From: Rhizobium sp. NXC24
GTDB taxonomy: Bacteria > Pseudomonadota > Alphaproteobacteria > Rhizobiales > Rhizobiaceae
Reading direction: 5' to 3'
Length of the DNA: 64,000 nt
Assembly (NCBI RefSeq): GCF_002944315.1
Contig: NZ_CP024311.1
Coordinates: 3,533,501 to 3,597,500 of the forward strand
Shown here one piece after another: positions 17,870 to 27,654 of the stretch. Position 1 is the first letter of the stretch. Every line of letters starts with the position of its first letter. Both the position numbers and the translations under genes were made by a program. The notes under the pieces are model-generated. The model saw nothing but the letters and a program-made list of their open reading frames with translations, was not told the origin of the DNA and searched no databases.

Positions 17870-18730
17870 ATGCCCTCCATCGATGTGTTGAATTCGACGA
17901 TATTCTATGAGGATGCAGGGAGCGGAACCTCTTTCGTCTTTCTCCACGGCAATCCCACCTCGTCGCATCTCTGGCGGCATATCTCTCCTAACATCGGTGA
18001 GCCCGCGCGCCGTCTCGCGCCCGATCTCATCGGCATGGGCCGCTCGGGCAAACCCGCTATACCCTACCGCTTCGCCGATCACGCCCGCTATCTCGACGCC
18101 TGGTTCGATGCGCTGGAACTCACAGGTGTCGTGCTGGTCGGCCACGACTGGGGCGGCGCGTTGGCCTTCGACTGGGCGGCCCGCAATCCCGAACGGGTGC
18201 GCGGCATCGCCTTCATGGAAACCATCGTCCGACCGATGAACTGGGATGATCTACCGAACGCACGCCCGCGTTATGAGGCGTTGCGCTCGACAGGCACCGG
18301 TGAGGCCAAGGTTCTCGACGAGAATTTCTTCATCGAGCAGGCGCTGCGGGCCACCATCCTCAACGGATTGAGCGACGAGGATCATGCCGTCTATCGCGCA
18401 CCCTACCCCACTCGCGAAAGCCGCCGCCCCCTGCTCGAATGGCCCCGCGCGATGCCGATTGCAGGTGAGCCGGTCGATGTCGTCGCCCGGATCGAAGCCT
18501 ACGACGCCTGGCTGGCGGTGAGCGCGGATGTCCCAAAGCTGCTTCTGACTTTCGACGGTCCGGCGGAGACCCTGTTGATCGGCGAGAGGATGACGGACTG
18601 GTGCCGGGCGAACATCGCCAATCTGGATATCGAAAAATGCGGCCCGGCCCGCCATGTCGCGCCGGAGGATCAACCCGAGGCAATTGCAGCCGCAATCTCC
18701 CGGTGGGCGGATCGGCGGAATCTTCGTTAG
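17870..18730 (+). CDS. Haloalkane dehalogenase-like alpha/beta hydrolase
   Basis: The 286-residue protein has the dehalogenase pattern: halide-binding Asn in FLHGNPTSSHLWRH, nucleophile Asp and second halide-binding Trp in VLVGHDWGGALAFDWA, and a C-terminal His in GPARHVAPEDQPEAI. These enzymes replace a halogen on an alkane carbon with hydroxyl. Asp rather than Ser at the nucleophile argues against an ordinary esterase; an epoxide hydrolase is the main alternative, but the HGN and DW residues favour dehalogenase. It is divergent from the MarR gene and shares its operator region. Confidence 0.85.
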   Translation: MPSIDVLNSTIFYEDAGSGTSFVFLHGNPTSSHLWRHISPNIGEPARRLAPDLIGMGRSGKPAIPYRFADHARYLDAWFDALELTGVVLVGHDWGGALAFDWAARNPERVRGIAFMETIVRPMNWDDLPNARPRYEALRSTGTGEAKVLDENFFIEQALRATILNGLSDEDHAVYRAPYPTRESRRPLLEWPRAMPIAGEPVDVVARIEAYDAWLAVSADVPKLLLTFDGPAETLLIGERMTDWCRANIANLDIEKCGPARHVAPEDQPEAIAAAISRWADRRNLR

Positions 18731-18775
18731 AAAGCCGGACGGAGCCGAGTGTAAGATGGTGGCGCCATCGCTGAT

Positions 18776-19816
18776 TTACGGCGTGGCCACCGGCCCGTTC
18801 GCCTTTTTCCAGGCCGCGATGCCGCCCTCTATATGACAGGCGGTCGCCAGGCCCGCGTCCTGGGCCGCTTGTACGGCCATCGCCGACCGCTCGCCGAAGG
18901 CGCAATAGAATACGATCCGCTTGCCGGTGGCCTCTGCCAACTCATGCAGCATGCCTCCCGCGCTGATGTTTTCCAGCAAATCCGGATAGGGTGCATGCAG
19001 CGAGCCCGGGATCGTTCCATGCTTTTCACGCTCGCCCTTCTCGCGCAGGTCGACGATCGCGATGTCGGGACGACCGCGCAGCGCCAATGCTTCCGCCGCC
19101 GAAACGGCCCAGCCCTTGCGCGCGATCTCATCCTGATGAAAGCCGACATGAACATTGGCCGGCACAGCCACATCCATCATCTTCGGGTTGGGAAGTTTCA
19201 GATTGTTCATGAGGTCGGCATACTCGTCCGCCGACCGGACCTTGAGGCGCGGATTGAACAGCTTCTCCTCGCCGATGGTGGAAACAGTATCGCCCTTATA
19301 GTCGTGGGCGGGATAGACCAGCGTTTCGTCCGGCAATTTCAGAAGCTTGTTGAAGATCGAATCGTACTGCTGAAGCGGATTGCCGTTCTGGAAATCGGTG
19401 CGTCCGGTGCCGCGAATGAGAAGCGTATCGCCGGTAAACACACGGCCGCCCATGAGGAAGGAATAGGAATCGTCCGTGTGGCCCGGCGTATAAAGTACGT
19501 CGAGGCTCAAACCCTCGATCGCGACACGGTCGCCTTCCGTCACCCGCATGGAAACGACGTCGGCAAGGGTCTGCTCGCCCATCACGGTAATGCAATGGGT
19601 GCGGTCGCGCAGCGCACCCAATCCGGTGATATGGTCGGCATGCAAATGCGTATCCACGGCCTTGACCAGCTTAAGGTCGAGCTCCTCGACGAGCTGAAGA
19701 TAGCGGTCAACCTTCTCGAGCACGGGATCGATGATGAGCGCCTCGCCGCCCCGCCGGCTGGCGATGAGATAGGTGTAGGTACCGGACACGCTGTCGAAGA
19801 GCTGGCGAAAGATCAT
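18776..19816 (-). CDS. Persulfide dioxygenase-sulfurtransferase fusion (Blh-type)
   Basis: The 346-residue protein has two domains. Residues 1-235 are a metallo-beta-lactamase fold with iron-site motif THLHADHITGLG, later TPGHTDDS and FTGDTLLIRGTGRTDFQ, as in ETHE1-type persulfide dioxygenases. Residues 250-345 are a rhodanese domain with active Cys in IVFYCAFGERSAM. It probably oxidises glutathione persulfide to sulfite and transfers sulfur, detoxifying sulfide. The start MIFRQLFDSVSGTYTYLI fits the family; a longer in-frame start at 19852 is less likely. The AT-rich region upstream could bind a BigR-type repressor, which is not in the window. Confidence 0.9.
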   Translation of the reverse strand: MIFRQLFDSVSGTYTYLIASRRGGEALIIDPVLEKVDRYLQLVEELDLKLVKAVDTHLHADHITGLGALRDRTHCITVMGEQTLADVVSMRVTEGDRVAIEGLSLDVLYTPGHTDDSYSFLMGGRVFTGDTLLIRGTGRTDFQNGNPLQQYDSIFNKLLKLPDETLVYPAHDYKGDTVSTIGEEKLFNPRLKVRSADEYADLMNNLKLPNPKMMDVAVPANVHVGFHQDEIARKGWAVSAAEALALRGRPDIAIVDLREKGEREKHGTIPGSLHAPYPDLLENISAGGMLHELAEATGKRIVFYCAFGERSAMAVQAAQDAGLATACHIEGGIAAWKKANGPVATP

Positions 19817-20073
19817 CTGCGGCTCCCTTGCGCAAGTCTTGCCCCGGATCAAATCTTTTCCTTGGTATAGTTATTCTACATTTCAATAATTTAGGCAACG
19901 GCAAACCATGAGGGAGCTCTTCCCCTTGAATGCGCTGCGCCGATTCTTGGATTTTCTCTCGCAAGAACGCGCTTGACTTAAGAGAAGCCGAGGAAAACTT
20001 TGAGTAATATGGCCGGGACGCTCGTCGTTGAAGCGACCGGCACGATCGAATCGTAGCGATCGGCAAAAGAAAA

Positions 20074-20100
20074 CCCCGCCACTTTGGGGGGATGGCGAGG
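20074..20100 (-). terminator. Minus-strand intrinsic terminator 1
   Basis: The stem CCCCGCCA/TGGCGAGG (one mismatch) is preceded on the plus strand by AAAA, so on the minus strand the hairpin is followed by a U-run. No protein gene ends here on the minus strand. A perfect 9-base stem with a GCAA loop lies just upstream of it in the minus sense (20110-20131). Confidence 0.6.
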
Positions 20101-20159
20101 TGCTAAAGAATTATGATGGCAACATCATAATAGTTCCATGCGCCTCTGCAACAAAAAAA

Positions 20160-20192
20160 GCGCCCACCTGCTAAGCGGTGACAGGCGGGCGT
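20160..20192 (-). terminator. Minus-strand intrinsic terminator 2
   Basis: The stem GCGCCCACCTG/CAGGCGGGCGT (one mismatch and one G-U pair) is followed on the minus strand by seven U residues. It is a strong rho-independent terminator shape with no coding gene ending into it. Confidence 0.65.
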
Positions 20193-20330
20193 CAAATATT
20201 CAACGAATTGAAGTTAAACGATAATTAAATATCGTCAACAGCTAAATAAACTACACCTAAAACTTAACCCCCATCTGACGGCACACAGTATTATCCAACA
20301 TATGGATGAAACGCATTGTGAACCGCCCAG

Positions 20331-20450
20331 AAAAAAGCCCCGCCCATCGGATGAGGCGGGGCAAAGCGGGGAAAGCTCCCTCAGATATGAGAAGGGAGCG
20401 CAGGCAATAAATCAGGACTATCCGAAGCGCACGAGGTCAGTTCTGACCAA
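20331..20450 (-). ncRNA. Candidate small RNA ending in terminator 3
   Basis: On the minus strand a hairpin GCTCCCT/AGGGAGC (20375-20399) is followed by a GC-rich terminator stem GCCCCGCC/GGCGGGGC (20337-20362) and six U residues. Two hairpins with a U-tail and no reading frame fit a trans-acting small RNA. The 5' end is not defined; the upper coordinate is a guess. Confidence 0.4.
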
Positions 20451-20459
20451 TGCGGTACG

Positions 20460-20651
20460 GTGCTGCAGGAAAAAGCAGATCTGTGGCAATCCAAGCCATA
20501 CAATCGGGACATCACAGTGCTCCTTGCCCTTTTTGCGGAGAAGACAACTGCGGCGGCCAAGCCTATGTTCGATCACAACGCCGGCCACTTTTCCATCGTC
20601 CGGCTCGAACGCGCACTGGCCGATCTCGCCGAAAGCGGCAAACCCGTGTAG
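20460..20651 (+). CDS. Doubtful small hypothetical protein
   Basis: A 63-codon frame starting MLQEKADLWQSKPYNRDITV lies in the otherwise gene-free stretch before the antiporter gene. No family is recognised and no clear ribosome-binding site precedes it. It may be a fragment or chance. The 19,817-20,772 stretch otherwise holds the terminator cluster and the antiporter promoter region. Confidence 0.2.
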   Translation: MLQEKADLWQSKPYNRDITVLLALFAEKTTAAAKPMFDHNAGHFSIVRLERALADLAESGKPV

Positions 20652-20772
20652 AATTTCGAACTCGGGCGATACGGTTCAGGCGGTTTTCGGGCGTCCGACA
20701 GCGCGGGTTGGGGGATATGATGACATTGGTTATCGCTTCGCAGCTACAGTTTTCTGCAAGGCCATCATTCCA

Positions 20773-21903
20773 ATGACGGACAGTCTGGCATTTCGTCCTC
20801 ACGAACTGACCCGCCTTTTCCGCGAGGAATGGTTTCTGGCGATCAGCATCCTGACCAGCCTGTTTATCATTAGCTTCGAAGGCGAGCTGTTTCAGCAATT
20901 GTCCAATCCTGTTTGGCTCGCATTCAGTTTCTTTGCACTTTTTGCTGCCGTGCTGGGTTCCGCCCTTTCCGTTGTCCGGCATGCTGACCATCTCGCGGAA
21001 CGGCTTGGGGAGCCGTACGGCACATTGATCCTGACGCTCGCCATCACCTCGATCGAAGTGATGGCCATTTCCGCCGTCATGATCCACGGCGAGAACAACC
21101 CTACCCTCGCCCGTGATACGCTTTTTGCGGTGATCATGATCATCCTCAACGGCATGGTGGGACTATCGTTGCTATTCGGCGGCTGGCGCCGACCGGAGCA
21201 GTCCCATAACCTGCAGGGCGCCAACGCCTATCTCGGCCTTATCGTGCCATTGGCGACGCTCAGTCTCGTCATGCCGAGCTTCCTGTACGGTGCCGCCGGC
21301 CCGCACCCTTCCATGCCGAGACAGATGGTGCTCGGAATCATTTCCGTCGGCCTCTACAGCGTCTTCCTGATGCTTCAGGCGGGCCGCCATCACCATTTTT
21401 TTGCCGACGAGAGCGAGCCGCACGTTAAACCAGACCCTCGCCCTGGCCGAAGGGCGATATGGTTTCACACCGTTTTCCTGTTCGCCTATATGGGGCCGGT
21501 GGTGTTCCTGGTCGAAGAACTCGCCAAGCCGATCGACTACGTGATTGAAACATTGCGTGCGCCTGTCGCTTTCGGCGGCGTCGTCATGGCGGTGCTGGTT
21601 GCCACGCCGGAAGCCATCAGCGCTGTGCGCGCGGCCGCCGCCAACCACTTGCAGCGTTCGATCAATATCTTCTTGGGTTCGGTTCTCTCAACAATCGGGA
21701 TAACCGTGCCCGCCATGCTCGTCGTCAGCTATCTCTTTGCACATCCTGTCACGCTGGGACTTGAAGGCGGCGATCTCGTGATGCTCATCCTGACGCTCGC
21801 CGTCAGTATCATTACCTTCGCCAGCGGCCGGACCCATGTGATGCAGGGTGCCGTTCACCTTGTCCTTTTCCTGTGTTACGTACTGCTCATCTTTCAGCGG
21901 TAA
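20773..21903 (+). CDS. Calcium/proton antiporter (ChaA type, CaCA superfamily)
   Basis: The 376-residue membrane protein has about eleven hydrophobic segments. The two antiporter repeats show acidic helices: TLILTLAITSIEVMAISAVM in the first and VLVATPEAISAVRAA in the second, the Glu residues being the ion-binding ones in this family. It exchanges Ca2+ (or Na+) for H+ at the inner membrane. The ATG at 20773 (MTDSLAFRPHELTRLF) is chosen. The frame stays open to 20302, but that extension crosses the candidate small-RNA region and is not protein-like. The DedA gene follows after 32 bases. Confidence 0.88.
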   Translation: MTDSLAFRPHELTRLFREEWFLAISILTSLFIISFEGELFQQLSNPVWLAFSFFALFAAVLGSALSVVRHADHLAERLGEPYGTLILTLAITSIEVMAISAVMIHGENNPTLARDTLFAVIMIILNGMVGLSLLFGGWRRPEQSHNLQGANAYLGLIVPLATLSLVMPSFLYGAAGPHPSMPRQMVLGIISVGLYSVFLMLQAGRHHHFFADESEPHVKPDPRPGRRAIWFHTVFLFAYMGPVVFLVEELAKPIDYVIETLRAPVAFGGVVMAVLVATPEAISAVRAAAANHLQRSINIFLGSVLSTIGITVPAMLVVSYLFAHPVTLGLEGGDLVMLILTLAVSIITFASGRTHVMQGAVHLVLFLCYVLLIFQR

Positions 21904-21935
21904 GGTTCACATCGTCCCGGTCCGGAGCCCCCGAC

Positions 21936-22493
21936 ATGACCATCGAGCTTCTGATCGCGAGATATGGCCTTCTGGCGGTCTTTCTGGGCGCTGCCATCGA
22001 GGGCGAAACCATGGTGATCCTCGGCGGCGTGTTTTCGCATCGTCACCTCATGACCTATTGGAATGCGGCGGCCGCTGCCTGCGCCGGTTCCTTCATCGCC
22101 GATCAGACGCTCTTTTTCATCGGCCGCTATGCCCGGCACTATCCGCGCGTCCAGAAAATCATCGAGAAACCGGCGTTCGCACGCGTCACGCAGCTTCTGG
22201 AGCGCCATCCCACCGGCTTCATCTTCGCTTTCCGCTTTATCTATGGCTTTCGGGCAATCAGTCCGGTCGCCATCGGGATGTCCGGCGTTTCAGCGATAAA
22301 GTTCGTCTTGATCAACGCTGCCGCAGCCCTGGTCTGGGGATCGCTCTTCACCGGGATAGGCTATTTGTTCGGACAGGGTATCGAGCAGACGTTCGGTCAT
22401 CTGCCGCTCCATCACCACGTCCTGATTGCAGCCGGGATTATTATTGTCCTGCTTCTTGTCATGATGACATTCCGAAAAAGCCGGCCTGCGTAG
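21936..22493 (+). CDS. DedA-family membrane protein
   Basis: The 185-residue protein has the DedA/VTT pattern: ARYGLLAVFLGAAIEGETMV at the N-terminus, then AGSFIADQTLFFIGRY and FAFRFIYGFRAISPVAIGMS, with the conserved acidic and Arg residues of this family. DedA proteins act in lipid scrambling (undecaprenyl phosphate) and proton-motive-force maintenance. The ATG at 21936 follows GTCCGGAGCCCCCGAC. It is 32 bases after the antiporter gene, so co-transcription is likely. Confidence 0.88.
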   Translation: MTIELLIARYGLLAVFLGAAIEGETMVILGGVFSHRHLMTYWNAAAAACAGSFIADQTLFFIGRYARHYPRVQKIIEKPAFARVTQLLERHPTGFIFAFRFIYGFRAISPVAIGMSGVSAIKFVLINAAAALVWGSLFTGIGYLFGQGIEQTFGHLPLHHHVLIAAGIIIVLLLVMMTFRKSRPA

Positions 22494-22663
22494 TCACGTC
22501 AGCCTTCGCCGGGGCGGCGCATATGAATTGCAGGCACGGGACTATTGCAATTTTTAGCAATGGCGCTTCATAGTGTCACATGCCTTAATCCATCGACGCC
22601 GCATGGTTGCCGACGAGGCGCGCATGAAGACTGGAACTCGCAGCTTATTGGGGGGTGTCAGGA

Positions 22664-23926
22664 ATGCGTGGGGGATTTTCTCAAGGTCTACAATTTTACA
22701 TCGTGCTCCTGTGCACGATTTCTCTTCAAGCATGCGACGGAAGCAACAACACCTATGTTGCCCCGCCACCGCCCAAGGTGCGCATAGCGTTACCTTTGCA
22801 GCACACCGTCACCCGATATTTCGAGCTCACGGGCAACACCGCGGCGATCAATTCCGTCGACATAGAGGCCCGCGTACAGGGCCTCATCGAGTCGATCGAC
22901 TATCGGGATGGTATGCCGGTCAAGAAGGATACACAGCTCTTCGGCATCCAAAGCAACACGTACGAAGCCCAGGTCGATCAGGCGCAGGCGACACTCGCCT
23001 CCGCTCAGGCATCGCAGGTCGGCGCCGATCAGGAATATCAGCGGCAGCTCAATCTGAGCAAGCAGAAGGTTACGACCCAGACGGCCGTCGACAGCGCCAA
23101 GGCGACGCTTGATCAGGCGAACGCGACCATCCTAAATGCCCAGGCCAGTCTCGAGCTTGCGAAGATCAATCTCGGATATACGAAGGTGTTGGCGCCCTTT
23201 GACGGCACCGTAACCGCCCATCTCGTCGATGTCGGCGCTCTCGTCGGCGTATCCGGCCCGACCAAGCTGGCGACTATCGTCCAGACGGATCCGCTCTACG
23301 TCAATTTCAATGTCAGCGAGCCGCAGGTGCTGATGATCAAGCAGGAGATGGCAAAGCAAGGACACACGTTCCGGCAAACCGATCTTCCGACCATTCCCTT
23401 TGAAATCGGCCTGCAGGATGCGACCGACTATCCCTTCAAGGGTCATCTCGACTACGCCTCGCCGCAGGTCGATGCATCAACCGGAACACTGTCCGTGCGA
23501 GGCATCGTCGACAACAAGGAGCACGCGCTTCTGCCGGGTCTTTTCGTACGTGTGCGCGTGCCTGTCGGGCATGAGGACAAGGCGCTGCTGGTGCGCGACG
23601 ATGCCATCGGCACCAACCAGCAGGGCAGCTACGTGCTGGTCATCGGAAAAGATGACGCCGTTGAGCAGAAGCTGGTGAAAACCGGCCAGCGCGAAGGGGC
23701 TCTGCGCGTCATCGAATCCGGGCTCGACGCCAACGATTGGGTAGTGACGGAAGGCATTCAACAGGCCATCCCCGGCAGCAAGGTCGCGCCGGAGAAAGTC
23801 GCGCTGGACGCCGCCGCGACGGCTAGCGCGTCGAACAATGTTGCGCCCGCAATCGATTCAACCAAACCCGATGCACCTAAGTCTGATGCGGCCAAGTCTG
23901 ATACGGCCAAATCCGACACGCCATGA
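22664..23926 (+). CDS. RND efflux periplasmic adaptor lipoprotein
   Basis: The product is about 420 residues with a lipoprotein signal ending SLQACDGS, where the Cys would be acylated. The adaptor domains are visible: lipoyl halves ([20 protein letters not shown] and [20 protein letters not shown]), a coiled-coil hairpin with long Ala/Gln helices, and a beta-barrel and membrane-proximal domain. It bridges the RND pump and an outer-membrane channel. A GTG at 22655 is an alternative start. The C-terminus ends in a short imperfect repeat of [10 protein letters not shown] units (23878-23925). The pump gene starts 40 bases later; no outer-membrane channel gene is nearby. Confidence 0.92.
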   Translation: MRGGFSQGLQFYIVLLCTISLQACDGSNNTYVAPPPPKVRIALPLQHTVTRYFELTGNTAAINSVDIEARVQGLIESIDYRDGMPVKKDTQLFGIQSNTYEAQVDQAQATLASAQASQVGADQEYQRQLNLSKQKVTTQTAVDSAKATLDQANATILNAQASLELAKINLGYTKVLAPFDGTVTAHLVDVGALVGVSGPTKLATIVQTDPLYVNFNVSEPQVLMIKQEMAKQGHTFRQTDLPTIPFEIGLQDATDYPFKGHLDYASPQVDASTGTLSVRGIVDNKEHALLPGLFVRVRVPVGHEDKALLVRDDAIGTNQQGSYVLVIGKDDAVEQKLVKTGQREGALRVIESGLDANDWVVTEGIQQAIPGSKVAPEKVALDAAATASASNNVAPAIDSTKPDAPKSDAAKSDTAKSDTP

Positions 23927-23966
23927 ACTTGCTTTCGTTCCCACGCCAAGATCCGAGGAGGACAGC

Positions 23967-26900
23967 ATGATCTCGCGCTTCTTCATCGAGCGGCCGGTGC
24001 TCGCGAATGTTCTGGCGCTTGTCTTCGTCCTCATCGGCGCGGTCGCGCTCTTCCAATTGCCGGTCGCGCAATATCCGAATGTTGTCCCGCCGACGGTACA
24101 GGTGACGACGCGTTATCCCGGCGCGAGCGCGAAAACCCTCATCGACACAGTTGCATTGCCGATCGAACAGCAGGTCAACGGCGTGCAGAACATGCTCTAC
24201 ATGCAGTCGACGAGCGCCAGCGACGGCACCTATTCCCTGACGGTGACCTTCGCGATCGGCACCAATCCTGATCAGGCGCAGGTCCTCGTGCAGAACCGTG
24301 TCGCCATCGCCATGCCGTCGCTGCCGCAGGCCGTTCAGGAGCAGGGCGTCACGACACAGAAGAAATCGACGTCTATCCTCGAATTTGTCACCCTCACCTC
24401 GCCGGACAGCCGGTATGACAGCCTTTTCCTGTCCAATTACGCCGTCATCAACCTGCAGAACGAATTGGCCCGCCTGCCCGGTGTCGGCAATGTCTCGGTA
24501 TTTGGCGCCGGCCAGTATGCCATGCGCATCTGGATGGATCCGGACCTGCTGCAGGCGCGCGGTCTGACGCCGCAGGACATCATCAATGTCGTACAACAGC
24601 AGAGCCAGGAAGTAACGGCCGGTCAGGTGGGCATGCCGCCCGTGCCGCCCGGCCAGAATTTCCAGTATACGCTCAACGTCAGCGGGCGGCTGAACGACGC
24701 CGTCGACTTTGAGAACATCATCGTCAAGGTCGATCAGCAGAATGGCGGACGCATCACGCGCATTCGCGACATCGGCCGCGTCGAGCTCGGCGCCCAGACT
24801 TACAGCCAGTCCTTCATGCAGAACGGGCGGCCTGCAACCGGCATCGGCATTTTCCAATTGCCGGAAGCCAACGCCATTACCGTCGCGACGGACGTCGCCG
24901 CGAAGATGGCGCAACTCTCGAAGAGCTTCCCGCCGGGCCTTGCGTACCAGGTTCCGTTCGACACGACCAAATTCGTGACGGCGTCGATCGACGAGGTCTA
25001 CGTGACGCTGGTGGAGGCCGGCGTCCTGGTGCTCATCGTGATTCTCGTCTTTCTGCAGGATTGGCGCGCAATGCTCGTGCCGGCGACGACCGTTCCGGTG
25101 ACGATCATCGGCGCCTTCGCAGCGATGGCGGCGCTCGGTTTCACCGTCAATCTCTCGACGCTGTTTGCCATCGTTCTTGCCATCGGCATCGTCGTCGACG
25201 ACGCCATCGTCATCGTAGAGGGTGTCACCCGTCACGTCGAGGCAGGAATGCCGGGCAGACTGGCCGCCGAAAAGGCGATGGACGAGCTGTTCGGTCCCGT
25301 CATCGGCATCACGCTCGTCCTGATGGCGGTGTTCATCCCGGCAGCCTTCCTCCCCGGTCTGACGGGACAGCTCTACAAGCAATTCGCACTCGTCATTGCG
25401 GCGACCGCATTGATCAGCGCCATCAACGCCATGACGCTCAAGCCGACGCAATGTGCACTCTGGCTGCGCCCGCCGGTACCGCCTGAGAGACGCAACTTCT
25501 TCTATCGCGGCTTCAATAAGGTCTACGACAGGGCGGAGCATGCCTATGCCAGGCTTATCGGCGGCATGGTTCATCATAGTGGCATCGCGGTCCTAGTTGC
25601 CTTGGCATTGATCGGCGTCGCCGTGTGGGGGCTGACACGCCTGCCGACCGCCTTCCTGCCGGTAGAGGATCAGGGCTATGTGCTGGTCAACGCCCAGCTT
25701 CCAGATGGCGCCTCCAAGGAGCGGACCGATGCGGTCATGGAACAGGTCGGCAAGATTGCGCAACAGACGCCCGGCGTCGACCAGGTGCTGACCATCAGCG
25801 GCATCTCCGTCCTCGACAATAACGCCAGCCTGCCGAATGCCGGCGTCGCTTATGTCGTGCTCAAGGATTGGGGTATCCGCGGCAAGGAAAAGGGACAGGA
25901 CCTGCTGTCGATCTACGAACATTTGAACGGCGCCCTGCGGGATATATTGGCGGCAAAGACGCTGGTGATCGTGCCTCCACCGATCCAGGGCATCGGCAAT
26001 GCCAATGGCTTTACCATGCAGGTCGAGATCAGGAACGGGAATTTCGATTATCCGCTGCTGCAGGGTCTGGCCGACACCATCGTCAAGAACGGCAATGCGC
26101 AGTCGGCGCTGCAGCGGCTGAGCACATCCTTCCGCGCCGACGTTCCCCAGCTCTCCGTTTCCGTCGACCGCATCAAGGCGGAGACGCTCGGCGTGACCGT
26201 CGGACAGGTCTTCTCGGCGCTTTCGGGCTACGTGGGATCAAGCTACGTGACGCAGTTCAACAAATTCGGGCGAACCTTCCAGGTCTACGTGCAGGCATCG
26301 CCCGATTTTCGGATTCGCCCCGACGACATCCGCAACCTGAAGGTCAAGGCCGGCGACGGCACCATGGTGCCGCTCGGCACGGTGGTCGATATCACCAGCG
26401 AGCAAGGCCCATCCCTCATCAGCCTCTATAACCTCTATCCGACCGCCACGATCGTCGGCGGAGCTTCCAGAGGCTTCAGTTCCGGGCAGGCACTCGATGT
26501 CATGGAACAGATAGCCGACCGCACGCTGTCACCCGGAACGGGCTTCGAATGGACGGCTCTGTCCTATCAGGAAAAGATTGTCGGCGGTCAGATCTATTTC
26601 ATCTTCGCCCTTGCCATGCTTCTCGTCTATTTCGTGCTCGCCGGCCAATATGAAAGCTGGATCCTGCCCTTGGCCGTATTGCTGGCGGTGCCGCTCGCCC
26701 TGCTTGGAACGGTGGGAGCGCTAAGCGCTGTGGGCGTCGCCAATAATCTCTACACCCAGATCGGGCTTATCCTGCTGATCGCGCTTGCCTCGAAAAACGC
26801 TATTCTCATTGTCGAATACGCGCGGGAGAAACGGGAACAAGGCATGGAAATTCTCGACGCCGCGGTCGAGGCGGCGCGCCTGCGCTTCAGGCCGATCCTG

Positions 26901-27125
26901 ATGACATCCTTCGCCTTTATCCTCGGTGTCGTGCCGCTCGTGCTGGCGACGGGAGCCGGCGCATCCGCCCGCAAGTCGATCGGCATATCCGTCTTCAGCG
27001 GGATGATCGCCTCGACTTGCCTCGCCGTACTCTTCGTTCCCTCGTTCTACGTCGTGTTGCAACGCATCGAGGAATATAGAAAACGCCGAACGGTCGCGCA
27101 GCCGGTTTCGCAAGCCGCGGACTAA
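23967..27125 (+). CDS. RND (HAE-1) multidrug efflux transporter
   Basis: The 1,052-residue inner-membrane pump is AcrB/MexB-like. It begins [20 protein letters not shown] after a strong GAGGAGG. Each half has the large periplasmic loop. The proton-relay Asp pair is visible in [20 protein letters not shown], and the second half shows [20 protein letters not shown]. It exports varied hydrophobic compounds in a tripartite complex with the preceding adaptor. The length matches the family. An in-frame ATG at 23838 overlaps the adaptor gene and is rejected. Confidence 0.95.
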   Translation: MISRFFIERPVLANVLALVFVLIGAVALFQLPVAQYPNVVPPTVQVTTRYPGASAKTLIDTVALPIEQQVNGVQNMLYMQSTSASDGTYSLTVTFAIGTNPDQAQVLVQNRVAIAMPSLPQAVQEQGVTTQKKSTSILEFVTLTSPDSRYDSLFLSNYAVINLQNELARLPGVGNVSVFGAGQYAMRIWMDPDLLQARGLTPQDIINVVQQQSQEVTAGQVGMPPVPPGQNFQYTLNVSGRLNDAVDFENIIVKVDQQNGGRITRIRDIGRVELGAQTYSQSFMQNGRPATGIGIFQLPEANAITVATDVAAKMAQLSKSFPPGLAYQVPFDTTKFVTASIDEVYVTLVEAGVLVLIVILVFLQDWRAMLVPATTVPVTIIGAFAAMAALGFTVNLSTLFAIVLAIGIVVDDAIVIVEGVTRHVEAGMPGRLAAEKAMDELFGPVIGITLVLMAVFIPAAFLPGLTGQLYKQFALVIAATALISAINAMTLKPTQCALWLRPPVPPERRNFFYRGFNKVYDRAEHAYARLIGGMVHHSGIAVLVALALIGVAVWGLTRLPTAFLPVEDQGYVLVNAQLPDGASKERTDAVMEQVGKIAQQTPGVDQVLTISGISVLDNNASLPNAGVAYVVLKDWGIRGKEKGQDLLSIYEHLNGALRDILAAKTLVIVPPPIQGIGNANGFTMQVEIRNGNFDYPLLQGLADTIVKNGNAQSALQRLSTSFRADVPQLSVSVDRIKAETLGVTVGQVFSALSGYVGSSYVTQFNKFGRTFQVYVQASPDFRIRPDDIRNLKVKAGDGTMVPLGTVVDITSEQGPSLISLYNLYPTATIVGGASRGFSSGQALDVMEQIADRTLSPGTGFEWTALSYQEKIVGGQIYFIFALAMLLVYFVLAGQYESWILPLAVLLAVPLALLGTVGALSAVGVANNLYTQIGLILLIALASKNAILIVEYAREKREQGMEILDAAVEAARLRFRPILMTSFAFILGVVPLVLATGAGASARKSIGISVFSGMIASTCLAVLFVPSFYVVLQRIEEYRKRRTVAQPVSQAAD

Positions 27126-27230
27126 AGCGCATCGCGATCTCTGGGATTCGCTCCTTGCGCTTTAGGTCTTTGATTGTGCGCATGTCGTTATCGCAAAACC
27201 GCCGCACACTTTGCGCGACATGCTTTAAGA
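27123..27230. repeat. Two-hairpin rhizobial intergenic element
   Basis: TAAAGCGCA (27123-27131) pairs with TGCGCTTTA (27156-27164). GCATGTCG (27180-27187) pairs with CGACATGC (27216-27223) around TTATCGCAAAACCGCCGCAC. The second half resembles a sequence found between many rhizobial genes. It ends the RND operon, and the first hairpin may act as terminator. Confidence 0.7.
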
Positions 27231-27324
27231 GCAAGTATGGCGCCCAAGCCATATTCGAGGGCGCCATCCGATCTAAACTCACTTCCTTGCCACGGACGAC
27301 CAGTTGGCGCGCGGGATTTTGCCC

Positions 27325-27654
27325 CTATTGCACGACGACCCTGACATAGACGTTGCCGCTCTTGGCATAGTAGCCGGATCCGCAGCGATAGTAATAGCCG
27401 CCATAATAGGCCCCATAGACGCAGCCCGCCGGTAGAACGGCGATACCAGCCGTCGTTCCCACGACCACGCGGCGCGTCGTTCTGCGGGCGACGCCCGCAT
27501 AGGAAAGCGGGGTCAGGGGCCGGCCGATGATGGCACCGGCCGGCGTGGCGAAATCTATCGACAGCGGTATCACCCCGCCCGGCTCGACATTGACATCGGC
27601 GAAAAGGAAAGCGCCGGCCAAACCTGCGGCCACCAATAATCTCGGATATCTCAT
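27325..27654 (-). CDS. Small exported protein, Gly/Tyr-rich C-terminus
   Basis: The 109-residue protein has a signal peptide (MRYPRLLVAAGLAGAFLFAD) and ends with a Gly-Tyr-rich part (YGAYYGGYYYRCGSGYYAK). Its two Cys residues could form a disulfide. Its start overlaps the stop of the next upstream gene by four bases (27651-27654), so it is translated with the DUF2092-like gene. No function is recognised; in rhizobia such pairs are exported proteins of unknown role. Confidence 0.75.
   Translation of the reverse strand: MRYPRLLVAAGLAGAFLFADVNVEPGGVIPLSIDFATPAGAIIGRPLTPLSYAGVARRTTRRVVVGTTAGIAVLPAGCVYGAYYGGYYYRCGSGYYAKSGNVYVRVVVQ

Noticed and set aside
20302-20772. 157-codon N-terminal extension of the Ca2+/H+ antiporter
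   Set aside because: It is not membrane-protein-like and crosses the terminator hairpins; the family start fits 20773.
23877-25577. 566-codon frame antisense to the RND pump
   Set aside because: Low-complexity Arg/Asp/His-rich product; the plus-strand pump is unmistakable.
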